Source: Vigna angularis (lineage: Eukaryota > Streptophyta > Magnoliopsida > Fabales > Fabaceae). From it: DNA of 64,000 bases. The translations under genes and the position numbers were made by a program. Of this stretch, positions 54,597-64,000 are shown one piece after another (positions within the stretch are counted from its first letter, which is position 1; each line of letters begins with the position of its first letter). Under the pieces are notes generated by a model. It was not told the DNA's origin. It worked only from the letters and a program-made list of their open reading frames with translations, and did not search any database. Location of the stretch: NCBI RefSeq assembly GCF_016808095.1, contig NC_068976.1, positions 3,306,001-3,370,000 on the forward strand, written 5' to 3'.

Positions 54597-55719
54597 TGTT
54601 AAGACAAGATTGTCTATAAGATTGAACTATCTAAACGCTCTCATATGTTTTGAGGTTTAACAAACAACATTAAACGAAATGAACATATGACAATGTTATA
54701 ACTAAAATATCAGAATAACTAGAATATAGGTAATGAATGAAAATAATCTGAAAACCAAGTATCTTAGGCCACGTCTTAGAAAAACACCTAGGCGAAAACT
54801 AGACGCACCACTACATGATTCCCAATTTAAAGCATAAATGAGAGTTTCGCTAAACACAAATGTTATATTATACCAGACGGTAATCAGTCAACTCTCAATA
54901 TAGTTAAGAAGGTAAAAGTGTCAAGACAATGTTTTTGGAAAGCACTTTGAATGTCTCAATTAACATTCCAAAAACTTGTGATAGAAGACATCATGCCAAA
55001 CACATTTGCTGAATAGAGCAAAATCTTAAAGCGTTTACATAGGCTAGATGATACCATGTGCTAAACGATCCACTTCATCCAATGATGAAGCCTTCAATCA
55101 ATTGCTTGGTATCTTAGTGTAAAGCTCAAATGAGAAAATTCTACTTAAACGGTAGAAAACGTAAAAAAGAACTTTGTTATTATAAACAAGAATTAAATGC
55201 CATTAAATGTTCAACGTTTAAAAAAACCAAAAGTGATAAGAGATAAGAGATATTTGTTGCATGCATATCTAGTTTACTTTGTGCAGATTACCTATTACAC
55301 ACATCCACATGCTCCATCATATACAAATTAGAAGTGAACGTTAAGAACAAAGAAGAAAATCATGGAATGTAAGAAGAGACAAGAGAGAAGACATTCAATG
55401 AGTCTATTATACTGAATTGTATTGAACGTATATCCTCTCTACGAGAGTAATCGTCTAAAAACTTGTAAGCAATATGATTGGTTGCACATTCTGAAGAGAT
55501 TTCAAACACTTGTTGGTTATCTCAAGTGATTATAAGGTTAATACCAGGATTATCTAGTCGAAACTAGGAGTGGGTGAAACTCAATTAGATGGTGTATCTT
55601 GAGGATACCAGGAGCATCCAGCAATGGTAAAGAATACTACGCAACCAGGAATGGGTGAAACTGTTAGAGTAAAGATGGTTACTTGGGGTGGCAATGGATA
55701 CTAGGAGTGGTGGGAGTAC
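54597..55719 (+). mobile_element. Copia 3' LTR, TGTTAAGAC family, cut by Athila
   Basis: Starts TGTTAAGACAAGATTGTC. Related to 41844-42296 (first part) and 4044-4948 (last part), which together outline the family. Near the right end are several ACCAGGA(T/G)/ACTAGGAGTGGGTGAAAC units, the same kind of tandem text as at 4380-4565. It is interrupted at 55719 by the Athila-like element and its end lies beyond the window. Confidence 0.7.
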
Positions 55720-57118
55720 TGATAACGGTTGAAAATAGCGTTATTTGTGATGCAATTTTGATATTAAATCAAAACTTTTTGACTTAGAAGTTTGCTTGAA
55801 CTCATGTTTTCAGTTTAGTTTTGTGAATAAGTGAGTAGAGGGTATAATTAATGATTTTATCACTAAATTCCCTTAATTTTGTAGGTTTTGCGTATGATTT
55901 GAAAGAAGAGCAAAAGTATCAAGGAGTTGGAACTCAAGAGGGACAAATAAAGTACTAGAGAAGAAGGATGAAGAAGGTTGTAGGGTACCTGGTTGCCCCT
56001 TTAAAGGGCCCTCAGCGTAGGATGTCACGCATCGCCGCCTGGGCGCCTCATAAAGGACGCTGAGCGCCAGCCTTCAAGTGCTGCTCCACACCTGGGCGCC
56101 CCATTAAGGGCGTTGAGCGCTAGCTTCTTTGTGTTGCACACCGCCTGGGCACCCTCTAAGGGGCACTCAGCGCCAATTCTCTCGCAATCTCGCCCGGTTG
56201 CCCTAAGTAGGGGCGTTGAGCGCCAACGTTATTGGGCTTGGACTTTATTTTTTCTCTATTTAAGAACTTGCACGCCCTAGGGTTGGTATCTTTGGGCAGC
56301 AAAGACACAGAAACATATTTTTCCACTCTCTAAAGGCAGAATTCGGTGCGGAAGCTCTCCTCTTCTGTTTCTAGGGTTTTTCTATCCCTTTTATTCCATT
56401 GTACACCTAGTTTCTCCATGATTATGGAGAACTAAACTCATTTGTTGTTGGGGAAGATATAATCTCTAAGCTCTCATGTATTTGAATTTGTTATGAATTA
56501 TTATATGCTTCTTTCATTAATTGTTAGGGATTTTCTCCTTTGCTCTATGCTTGTTATGTTTCGATCATTCATGGCATGATTTTATGGTCTTCTTTGTTAT
56601 TGGGAAATACCTAGAAACCACGATCTGGAAAATTTCTCCCAAAAGCAATATTGCCCAAGGATGGGGATAGGAGGTTTGGTTGTCTTAAGCTTTTATTCGT
56701 AATGCAAAATTAATTATTAAGGATGCAAGGGATTGTGGTCTAATAATTAAGGATAGGCTTTCTTCGCCGAGAGATCGGGTTTTAAGTAATTTAGATAGTG
56801 ACGTTAATAATTGAATAAAGAAGATGAAGTCTTATATGCATGAGAGTAAGGATGGTGAAATCTAAACCCCAAACACATACTCATCTCATATTATCAAAGT
56901 CATCCATTCACTTTTGTGTTTTGCCCCAATTGATCAAATTGCATTCATATTTACTTTTTCTGCATTTTGCATTCGAAACCAATGAAATTGTTCTTAAGTC
57001 TTGATTAGTTAAGGTATTACATGACTGTCTAGTATCGTGAGACTTCTAGGATACGATAATTGGTCTTACCATTTTATATTACTTCATACGATTTGGTACA
57101 CTTGCCAATGTGTTAACA
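55720..57118 (+). mobile_element. Athila-like element 5' LTR (1,399 bp)
   Basis: Starts TGATAACGGTTGAAAATAGC and ends CAATGTGTTAACA before the primer site. Very similar over its whole length to 62654-63999. Contains GC-rich tandem units (55985-56245) and an R/U5 region with TCTTCGCCGAGAGATCGGG. The left TSD would be AGTAC (55715-55719); the first base after the 3' LTR, the last of the window, is A, compatible with it. Confidence 0.9.
55985..56245 (+). repeat. GC-rich tandem units in the 5' LTR
   Basis: About five imperfect units of 45-60 bp with GCCTGGGCGCC...AAGGGCGTTGAGCGCC. Each unit can fold, since GGCGCC/GGGCGCTGAGCGCC parts are inverted. One more unit than in the 3' LTR. Strong CpG content against an AT-rich background. 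Confidence 0.8.
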
Positions 57119-57124
57119 AGTTTT

Positions 57125-57143
57125 TGGTGCTGTTGTCGGGGAC
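57125..57143 (+). other. Athila primer-binding site (Asp-tRNA type)
   Basis: TGGTGCTGTTGTCGGGGAC is TGGCGCCGTTGCCGGGGAC with three C-to-T changes, the Asp-tRNA complement used by Athila and Tat elements. The element may have lost function at this site by deamination. Confidence 0.85.
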
Positions 57144-57434
57144 TCGTGGTTTAAACTATTCTTTTGTGTGATTCTTAACCGATTAGACTTTATTTTTATT
57201 GTTTTTAATTTTTGTTTTTGTTTATATTTTTGGGCTAATTGGGTGCTCTAGTGTTTTGTTCTCTAGTGTATGCATGGTACAATTCGGACTAGAATCACGA
57301 AATTTTCTGAACTTCTTATAGGTCTGGACAAAAGTATAAGAAAAAGGAGGAGCAGGACGTCCAAAGAACATTTCCCTTCTCCTAAAACTCTTCAACAGCC
57401 TTCACCTCAAAGATTTGACCAGGAAACATAAAAT
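57144..57434 (+). other. Athila leader, no gene
   Basis: T-rich leader, then AAAAAGGAGGAGCAGGACG with scraps of coding text before the first gag ATG at 57435. Confidence 0.5.
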
Positions 57435-58536
57435 ATGGCTGAAGAGCAGAAGGGTAGATGTACCCTAGCAGATTATGCAACAGTTATTGGCCCTCATCAT
57501 TTTAACAGCATTGCAAGGTCGAGGGTTAATGCTGCAAACATGGAGATGAAGCCTACTTTGATTCAATTGGTTAAGAGCAACCAATTCAATGGATTATCTC
57601 ATGAAAATCCATATGATCATCTGACCACATTTAATGAGATATGCAATACTGTGAAGATTAATTACGTGCCAAATGAAGCTATTAGGCTTAGCTTGTTCCC
57701 TTTCTCTTTGGGAGACAATGCTAAGATGTGGTTGAACTCTTTTCCAAAAAACAACTTTATTGAGTGGGAAGCAGTGATTACAAAATTTCTAAACAAATAT
57801 TTCCCACAGTCAAAAGTAAATAAAGGTAAATAAGAAATTTCTTCTTTCAGGGAGGGCATGGATGAAACTTTAGGTCAAGCATGGGATAGATTCAAAGGTT
57901 TATTGCAGAAGACGCCCACACATGGCTTTGATGAACCCACGATGGTTTGTTGGCACAGAACAAGATTATGACTCAACAACTGGAAACTCTAATGAAGAAA
58001 ACCTCTCAATTGCCAAAGGAGTTGCAAAATGTTTCACAAGTTCAACAAAAACTTTGTGAGTTATGTGGTGGAGATCATATTAATGATCAATTTGTTATGC
58101 TTTCTAATATCCAAGAAGAAGTCAACTATATGGGTAATCAAGACCATCCAAGTAATTACAACCAAGGGTGGAAACCTTACCCAAGTATAGGTTAAGGGCA
58201 AGCTGGGCAATTCAATGGACCACCGCAACAACAGTGGCAACCACAACCCTCATTATCTGAAAGGACTACAAAGCTAGAAGAGACACTCCAACAATTTATG
58301 CAGGTGTCTATCCCAATCATAAAAGAACCGAAGCTGCCATAAGGAATTTGAAAATACAGGTTGGCCAACTGGCTAAAAAGTTGGAGGATAAATGTGAAAA
58401 GCAGTTTGAGGCTAATACTGAAGTTAACCCTAAAGAGGAATGTAATTGTATTATGAGAAAAAGTAGTGAGAAGTTAGATTAGAGAAAAATTAAGAGAAAA
58501 GAAAATGTTGAGTTGAGTCAAAAAGAAGAAGAAATT
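57435..58536 (+). pseudogene. Athila-like Gag, broken
   Basis: A 132-codon frame holds ADYATVIGPHHFNSIARSRV, MKPTLIQLVKSNQFNGL, HLTTFNEICNTVKINYVP, IRLSLFPFSLGDNAKMWLNS and WEAVITKFLNKYFP, the standard Athila gag core, and stops at 57831. It continues in other frames with FREGMDETLGQAWDRFKGLL and 57947-58195, which includes a zinc-knuckle-like CELCGGDHINDQFV; the last Cys of the usual CX2CX4HX4C is replaced by Val. The C-terminal part (58200-58480) has stops and is cut by the solo LTR. Confidence 0.85.
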
Positions 58537-59939
58537 TGTTAAAATAGAATGGCTTAATTTTCAACACCAAGACGGGGGGTGAATTGGTGAAACACAAAAG
58601 CAATGTTTTCTTTAAATCTTTTTTCGAAAAGTAGATGCCTTTAAAAGCTTTCTTGAAACGCAAGGAAAAAGACTTTGTAGTGCAGCAGAATATAGTCGAA
58701 TGAGTACAATATAAAGTCGACTGAATATAACAAAGTAGGGATAGAAAGATCAAACGCTGAGTTTTTATACTGGTTCAGCCAAACTTGCATCTAGTGTCCT
58801 TCCACCACATGAAGCAAATGCACTATAATGATCAAGGTTTTTACAACATGGCTTTTATAGAGACCTCCACGTCAAAAATATAAAACACCTCTCTAACACT
58901 CTAATCAAAATATAGGGATACAACAAAAAAGACCAGCAGCAAGAATTCCCTCTTCTGCTGTCTACACCCTTTGAGAAACCCCTCAAAGTCAAGAACGTCG
59001 CACGCTCTTCTTCCTGTAATCACAACAGGGACATAACACAATCTTCAGTAGATTGTCAACTCTGATCATTCAGTAAACACCTCTCTGTGCAGATTTGATC
59101 ATCTCTTTCAAAGTACAGCAATCTTGCTCTTCAAGAAATCACAAGAGATGATCACCACGGTCTTCTTCTTTGATTCTTGGAGCTATTCCACGTTCTGTAA
59201 GATAGCACTAATCTGTAATGAATATGAAAATGTTAGAACTCACAAACGTTCTTACAGAATTCAAATTCACGTATATTTAAAGTTTTTCACAATTCTGACG
59301 CTCTCAAGTCAACTTAGCTACTAATGCAGTCGAATACAACACTTCAGTCAAAGCAGTTAGAAGCAATAAATGCGGTTAATTGAATGGACAATTAATGCAG
59401 TCGAATCACAATAAATGCTTGGTCAACATATTTAAAAATATATCCATTGTAACATTTAATTCAAGCATGAACAGAATTTCAAAACTGTAACAGACTTGGT
59501 CGAATGCAGGTTGCATGTAATCGACTATAAAACACAGTTAAACAAAGTTTTGAAAAACTTTCTCTTCAAAAATTCTCACAACACACTTTGAAAAAGTTTG
59601 TGCAAAGCCACGAGTTTTAATCGACTTACTTCATAATGAAGTCGACCTAAACTTGCTGTTTTGCCACATATTATAAGTTCAACAAAAGTGCATGTGATTT
59701 TCCTTTTCTAAAACATATGTCATGCATTCATTGATAAGATCTCATGTAAAACACAATGAATTGTTGCAATGACAGAATCAAAACAAACATGTTCTCATAT
59801 ATTCATAATCATGAAAGTAATGAACATGTAACACATAAACACATGTGTTATTAATTATGCGTTGTCATCATCAAAAACCAGAAACTCTGAGATTGTAGGT
59901 TCACCTAAATTAGTGCTCCCCCTATCAACAATCTCAACA
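58537..59939 (-). mobile_element. Solo copia LTR with exact TSD (1,403 bp)
   Basis: Minus strand starts TGTTGAGATTGTTGATAGGG and ends CTATTTTAACA. Flanks are identical: AAATT at 58532-58536 and 59940-59944. No primer site or PPT adjoins it. It shares structure and text with 29454-33396 and with the copia-3 LTRs (TATA-like GCTATAAAAGCC, CACCAATTCACCCCCC, CATTCTATTTT). It splits the Athila element between gag and protease. Confidence 0.93.
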
Positions 59940-59944
59940 AAATT

Positions 59945-60896
59945 GAAGAGAGAAAAAGTGAGGTCGAGAGGAAGGAAAAGAAGAAAGAAACAGGGGAAAG
60001 AAAAGAAGAAGAAGAAGGCGAGAGAAAAGCGAGAAAACTTGAGAAATCTCTTCCTTATCCCAAAGTTTATCTAGGAAAAAAGAGAGAAACAATTAGGGTG
60101 TTTCAAGTAGATCTTCAAGAAATTGGAGATTACTATTCCATTGACTAAGGCATTGCAACAAATTCCTGTGTATGCAAAATTTTTTAAGAAGTTCCTCAAA
60201 AAGAAGAAATATTTAGATGAGGAAACAATTGAAGTACAAGGTAATTGTAGTGTCATCATGCAGAAGACTCTTCCTCCAAAATTCAAAGATCCGGGAAGTT
60301 TCAATATATCGTGCACCATTGGGAATCATGACATAGGAAAAGCTCTGGTTGATTTAGGGGCTAGCATCAATCTGATGCTCCTATCTGTGCTTAAGAAGAT
60401 TGGTGGTCTTGAGGTTAAAGCCACAAAGATGGTGTTACAAATGGCGGATAGATCAACCAAAAATCCCTATGGTGTAGTGGACGATGTATTGGTTCAAATT
60501 GATAAACTAAAATTCCCAGTGAACTTTGTAATGATGGAGATGGGGGAAGATTTGAAGATTCCTATCATTCTTGGAAGGCCATTCATGAAGAAAGCTAAGG
60601 CTATCATCAATGTAGATGATGGAGTTCTGACGCTTAAAGACCAAGAACAGGAGGTGGTTTTCAATGTTTTTAATGATGAGCAACTGATTCAAGTGAAGAA
60701 GACTAGTCCAAAAGCAGCAGATGAAGATCTACCAAAGACTAATGTATCTAACCAAGCTCCTGACCTAGTCAAGGAAGGTAAAAATTGTTTTTTGTCACAG
60801 GTAAAGGAAGAAGAGAAAGAGATTAAAGAGAAGATAGTTCACCAAGACTTGATGTGTGAAGATGAAGGGCTCAAACCTGGCAAACCAGTCATATAA
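59945..60896 (+). pseudogene. Athila-like protease region
   Basis: After a short Lys/Arg-rich linker (59945-60070) and a stop, a clean 257-codon frame from 60123 carries the retroviral-type protease: ALVDLGASINLM with the catalytic Asp at residue 77, PYGVVDDVLVQIDKLKFPVN, and IPIILGRPFMKKAKAIINVD with the conserved ILGRPF. DLGAS in place of DTGAS is usual in Athila-type elements. The end is acidic/Lys-rich and stops at 60894-60896. The start at 60123 is not necessarily the real one, since gag and protease were probably one frame before the LTR inserted. Confidence 0.85.
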
Positions 60897-61110
60897 GGGA
60901 CAAGTTATGGGTTGTGAAGGAGATTAAAGCTAATGGATTTATTGAGATTGAAGTTCCATATTCTAGAAGAGTCAAGTTGGTGAAAAGGAAGTTGTTGAAG
61001 TTATGTTGGTGTGATGAAAGAGAGAAGAGCATCAACGTCAAAAATCTACATTGAGCTTAACGGTGTCAGACTCGTGACGTTAAACAAGCGCTTGTTGGGA
61101 GGCAACCCAG
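60897..61110 (+). pseudogene. Pol tail joined to protease by internal deletion
   Basis: Directly after the protease stop the frame reads LWVVKEIKANGFIEIEVP-like text, CWCDEREKSI and, beyond stops, TRDVKQALVGRQPSF. The last motif (R-D-V-K-x-A-L-x-G-R-Q-P) is the typical end of Athila/Tat polyproteins, and the first part resembles the C-terminal integrase domain (GPFxVxxxxxxGxxEI). RT, RNase H and the catalytic integrase core (normally over 3 kb) are thus missing between 60896 and 60897. Confidence 0.7.
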
Positions 61111-61189
61111 TTTCTGATTTTTCTTTTTAATTGATTATTTGTGTGGTTTGGATTTGATTTTGCTTTGCAATAATGACAACATGTATTGG

Positions 61190-61340
61190 GGGATGCTAGG
61201 AGGATTTAGATGTTAGCATCTACTAATGGATGCTATGATGATGAAGATTCAGATGAGAGCATCTACTGATGATGTTATGCTACTAGATATCTACTGATGG
61301 ATGTTACTGACAGCATCTACTGATGGATGCTACTAGATCA
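61190..61340 (+). repeat. Minisatellite with palindromic unit
   Basis: About five units built around AGCATCTACTGATGGATGCT, separated by 6-20 bp (TACTAGAT, ATGATGAAG). AGCATC and GATGCT are inverted, so every unit can form a small hairpin. It lies in the non-coding 3' part of the Athila-like element. Confidence 0.85.
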
Positions 61341-62629
61341 GGTTTTATTTTGATTTAGTTTTATGCTTATTTGAATTTTTTTATTTTGTTTTTATTTTAG
61401 CTTGCTTATGTACTTAGTTTAATGAATTGTGTTGCAATGTTTTGGTATGATGCGATAAACTGTTGTTTGTGATGAGTAATATTATTGGGTTTTCTCTATT
61501 GTTTTATGATGCATGTTGAGTTAATGATTTGTGAGGCTTTTAAACACAGATGGTGGTTGCACATAGTTGTTTTAAAAACAGATGCATGATTTCAATTCTA
61601 ATTAATTTGTTGGGCATGATGTTATCAAATTGTGGAACTTGAGTTAACCAGTGAGAGGTTGGACTCCAGAGTTTTTGATTGATTGAATGTTATTGCTTTG
61701 GAAGCATGATTGATTTTGCCTAAGTTTCTATGATTAAACCTCTTGCTTGCTTGTTACATATGATCAAGGCCATTTGTTCTTCTCCCATATAAGTTAATGC
61801 CAATATGTGAACCCAACAAAGAACCATGTTTTTTTTTTATCCTTTGAACCTTGAGCCTAACTATGAAAAACCCTTTTGAAATCCTTGCCTTGAGTTGAGT
61901 AGAGTATGTTTATATGGTGATGGACAATGGTTCAAGTTTGGGGTTGTGGGAAACCGGAAAGAACTTTGTGAAAATCTTTAAAGAGCATTGAGCAAAAGAA
62001 AAAGCAAAAGAAAAAGAAAAGAAAGAAAAGAAAAGGTTAAGAAGCTCAATGAAAGGAAAGTTGAGAATGAGTTGAAGATTGGTTTCTCACATAAAAGGAG
62101 AAAGAGAGATTATTGTTAATGTAAATAAATGAATTATGCACTCTCTTAACTCAAGGAATTTTGTTGCCTAGAAAAACCAATTTTCTTCTTAGCCCAGCCA
62201 TGTTACAAGCCTTGAAAAGCCCTTCTGATGATAACTTACTTGTGAGTGTGTTTGATGGTATTTAAATGAAAGGCAAAGTTGATTCATGTGACATTGTGAT
62301 CGTAAAGTGTAAGAGTGTCACCTTACTATACACCTTTGAGTTTGAGTGAAACATTATCCTGGGTATGGAATTGTTCCATGCACTTTATGATAACATTCTT
62401 GCTTGATTATTGATTATTCATGAGGTTTGCATCTGTTGTGTATGTCTCAATTATGTGAGCATCATAGTTAAAGCTTGATTGGCTAAATCATCATTATATC
62501 TTGACTAATCTTTCTATGATGAGCAAACATGAGTGATTTACTTGTCCAAAAGGAAAATGCTTTTTGGTGTTCTAGACCATTGTAGTATGATTATTTTGTT
62601 TAAGCCAAGTTACATTTTGCTTGAGGACA
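61341..62629 (+). other. Athila 3' non-coding region
   Basis: T-rich text with no coding domain, then an A/G-rich (AAAAGAAAAGC)-type run at 61990-62040. Athila elements may carry an env-like ORF here; I see none. Confidence 0.55.
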
Positions 62630-62653
62630 AACAAAGTTTCAAGTTTGCGGTCG
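62630..62653 (+). other. Athila polypurine tract region
   Basis: GAGGACAAACAAAG and CAAGTTTGCGGTCG lie before the LTR start. The usual form in these elements is AAGTTTGGGGGTG; the G run here is broken by C and T, so the PPT looks decayed. Confidence 0.6.
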
Positions 62654-63999
62654 TGATAATGGTTGAAAATACCGGTATCTGTGATGCAATTTTGATATTA
62701 AATCAACCTTTTTTGACTTTGAAGTTTGCTTGAACTCATGTTTTTAGTTTAGTTTTGTGAATAAGTGAGTAGAGGGTATAATTAATGATTTTATCACTAA
62801 ATTTCCTTAATTTTGTAGGTTATTGGTATGATTTGAAAGAAGAGCAAAAGTATCAAGGAGTTGGAACTCAAGAGGGACAGATCAATTACCAGAGAAGAAG
62901 GCTAAAGAAGGTCGCAGAGCGCCTGATTTCCCCTTTAAAGGGCCCTTAGCGCAAGATGTCACGCATCACCGCTTGGGCGCCCCCATTAAGGGCGTTGAGC
63001 TCCAGCTTCTTTGTGTCGCACACCGTTTGGGCACCCATTAAGGGGCCTTGAGCGCCAATTCTCTCGCAAGCTCGCCCGATTGCCCTAAGTAGGGGCGTTG
63101 AGCACCAACGTTATTGGACTTGGACTTTATTTTTGCTCTATTTAAGAACTTGCACACCTTAGGGTTGGTATCTTTGGAAGCAGAGATGCAGAAACACACT
63201 TTTCCACTCTCTCGAGGCAGAATTGGATGCGAGAGCTCCCCTCTTCAGTTTCTAGGGTTTTTCTATCACTTTCATTCTATTGTACACTTAGTTTCTCCAT
63301 GATTATGGAGAACTAAACTCATTTGTTGTTGGTGAAGATGTAATCTCTAAGCTCTCATGTATTTGAATTTGTTATGAATTATTATATGCTTATTTCATTA
63401 ATTGTTAGGGATTTTCTCCTTTGCTCTATGCTTGTTATCTTTTGATCATTCATGGCATGATTTTATGGTCTTCTTTGTTATTGGGAAATACCTAGAAACG
63501 ACGATTTGGAGAATTTCTCCCAAAAGCAATCTTGCCCAGGGATGGGGATAGGAGGTTTAGTTGTCTTAAGCTTCTGTTCGTAATGCAAAATTAATTATTA
63601 GGGATGCAAGGGATTGTGGTCTAATAATTAAGGATAGGCTTTCTTCGCCGGGAGATCGGGTTTTTAGTAATTTAGATAGTGACGTTAACAATTGAATGAA
63701 GAAGATGAATTCTTATATGCATGAGAGTAAGGATGGTGAAATCTAAACCCCAACAACATACTCATCTCATATTATCAAAATCATTCATTCACTTTTGAGT
63801 TTTTCCCCAATTGATCAAATTGCATTCATATTTACTTTTTCTGCATTTTGCATTCTAAACCAATGAAATTGTTCTTAAGTCTTGATTAGTTAAGGTATTA
63901 CATGATTGTCTAGTGTCGTGAGTCTTCTGGGATATGATACTTGGTCTTACCATTTTATATTACTTGATACGATTTGGTACACTTGTCAATGTGTTAACA
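62654..63999 (+). mobile_element. Athila-like element 3' LTR (1,346 bp)
   Basis: Starts TGATAATGGTTGAAAATACC and ends CAATGTGTTAACA at 63999, so it is complete. It is shorter than the 5' LTR mainly because one GC-rich unit is missing. Differences from the 5' LTR are scattered and largely C/T or G/A, which points to an old insertion. Confidence 0.9.
62920..63115 (+). repeat. GC-rich tandem units in the 3' LTR
   Basis: Same GCCTGGGCGCC / AAGGGCGTTGAGCGCC-type units as at 55985-56245, with one unit fewer and more CpG decay (GCATCACCGCTTGGGC, GAGCTCCAGC). Confidence 0.8.
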
Positions 64000-64000
64000 A

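Overview
This is a block of plant nuclear DNA built almost entirely of nested and broken transposable elements. No intact host gene, rRNA or tRNA gene is visible. The evidence for a plant is direct: Ty1/copia elements with initiator-Met-type primer sites, Tat- and Athila-like Ty3/gypsy elements with Asp-tRNA-type primer sites, hAT- and CACTA-type DNA transposons, strong AT richness and long (TA)n and (CT)n tracts. A legume, perhaps a phaseoloid such as Vigna, is my inference from the style of the elements; no marker gene proves it.

Layout. 1-4.0 kb: a minus-strand copia element (copia-1) that has lost reverse transcriptase, sitting in an older LTR (4.0-4.9 kb). 5-10.4 kb: a decayed minus-strand gypsy element interrupted by an LTR, then an LTR-like block. 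10.4-16.6 kb: one unrecognised ORF, microsatellites, a CACTA end and AT-rich DNA. 16.6-29.4 kb: a minus-strand Tat-like gypsy element whose gag was hit by copia-2 (21.7-28.2 kb); a later deletion removed copia-2's 3' LTR together with the Tat PR-RT-RNase H region. The Tat element also carries a plus-strand (antisense) gene with its own TATA box, a probable intron and, beyond its end, a 106-bp tandem array. 29.45-33.4 kb: a solo copia LTR containing a second, gypsy-type solo LTR, both with exact target-site duplications (TSDs).

33.4-41.4 kb: a copia RNase H remnant, an inverted-repeat element, a non-autonomous hAT element with an exact 8-bp TSD, a second hAT copy split by another solo LTR, a Ser/Asp-rich low-complexity ORF and a CACTA transposase remnant. 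41.4-46.4 kb: a patchwork of LTR pieces. 46.4-53.4 kb: copia-3, which keeps gag and an extra plant-transposon-like ORF but has no pol. 53.4-55.7 kb: a CACTA end and another copia 3' end with its LTR. 55.7-64.0 kb: an Athila-like element with both LTRs, gag and protease but no RT/RNase H/integrase core, split by a solo copia LTR with a 5-bp TSD. Its 3' LTR ends one base before the window ends.

Common themes. Three elements keep LTRs, primer site and polypurine tract (PPT) but have lost pol, so any movement would have depended on enzymes supplied in trans. Solo LTRs with clean TSDs show recurrent LTR-LTR recombination. Most unexplained structure is non-coding: a series of hairpins with different stems but one conserved core in the leader of a solo LTR; a 106-bp array in which every monomer holds two stem-loops; and ACCGTTCGGT-type motifs shared by three unrelated element families. 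All calls come from reading the sequence; no database search was possible.
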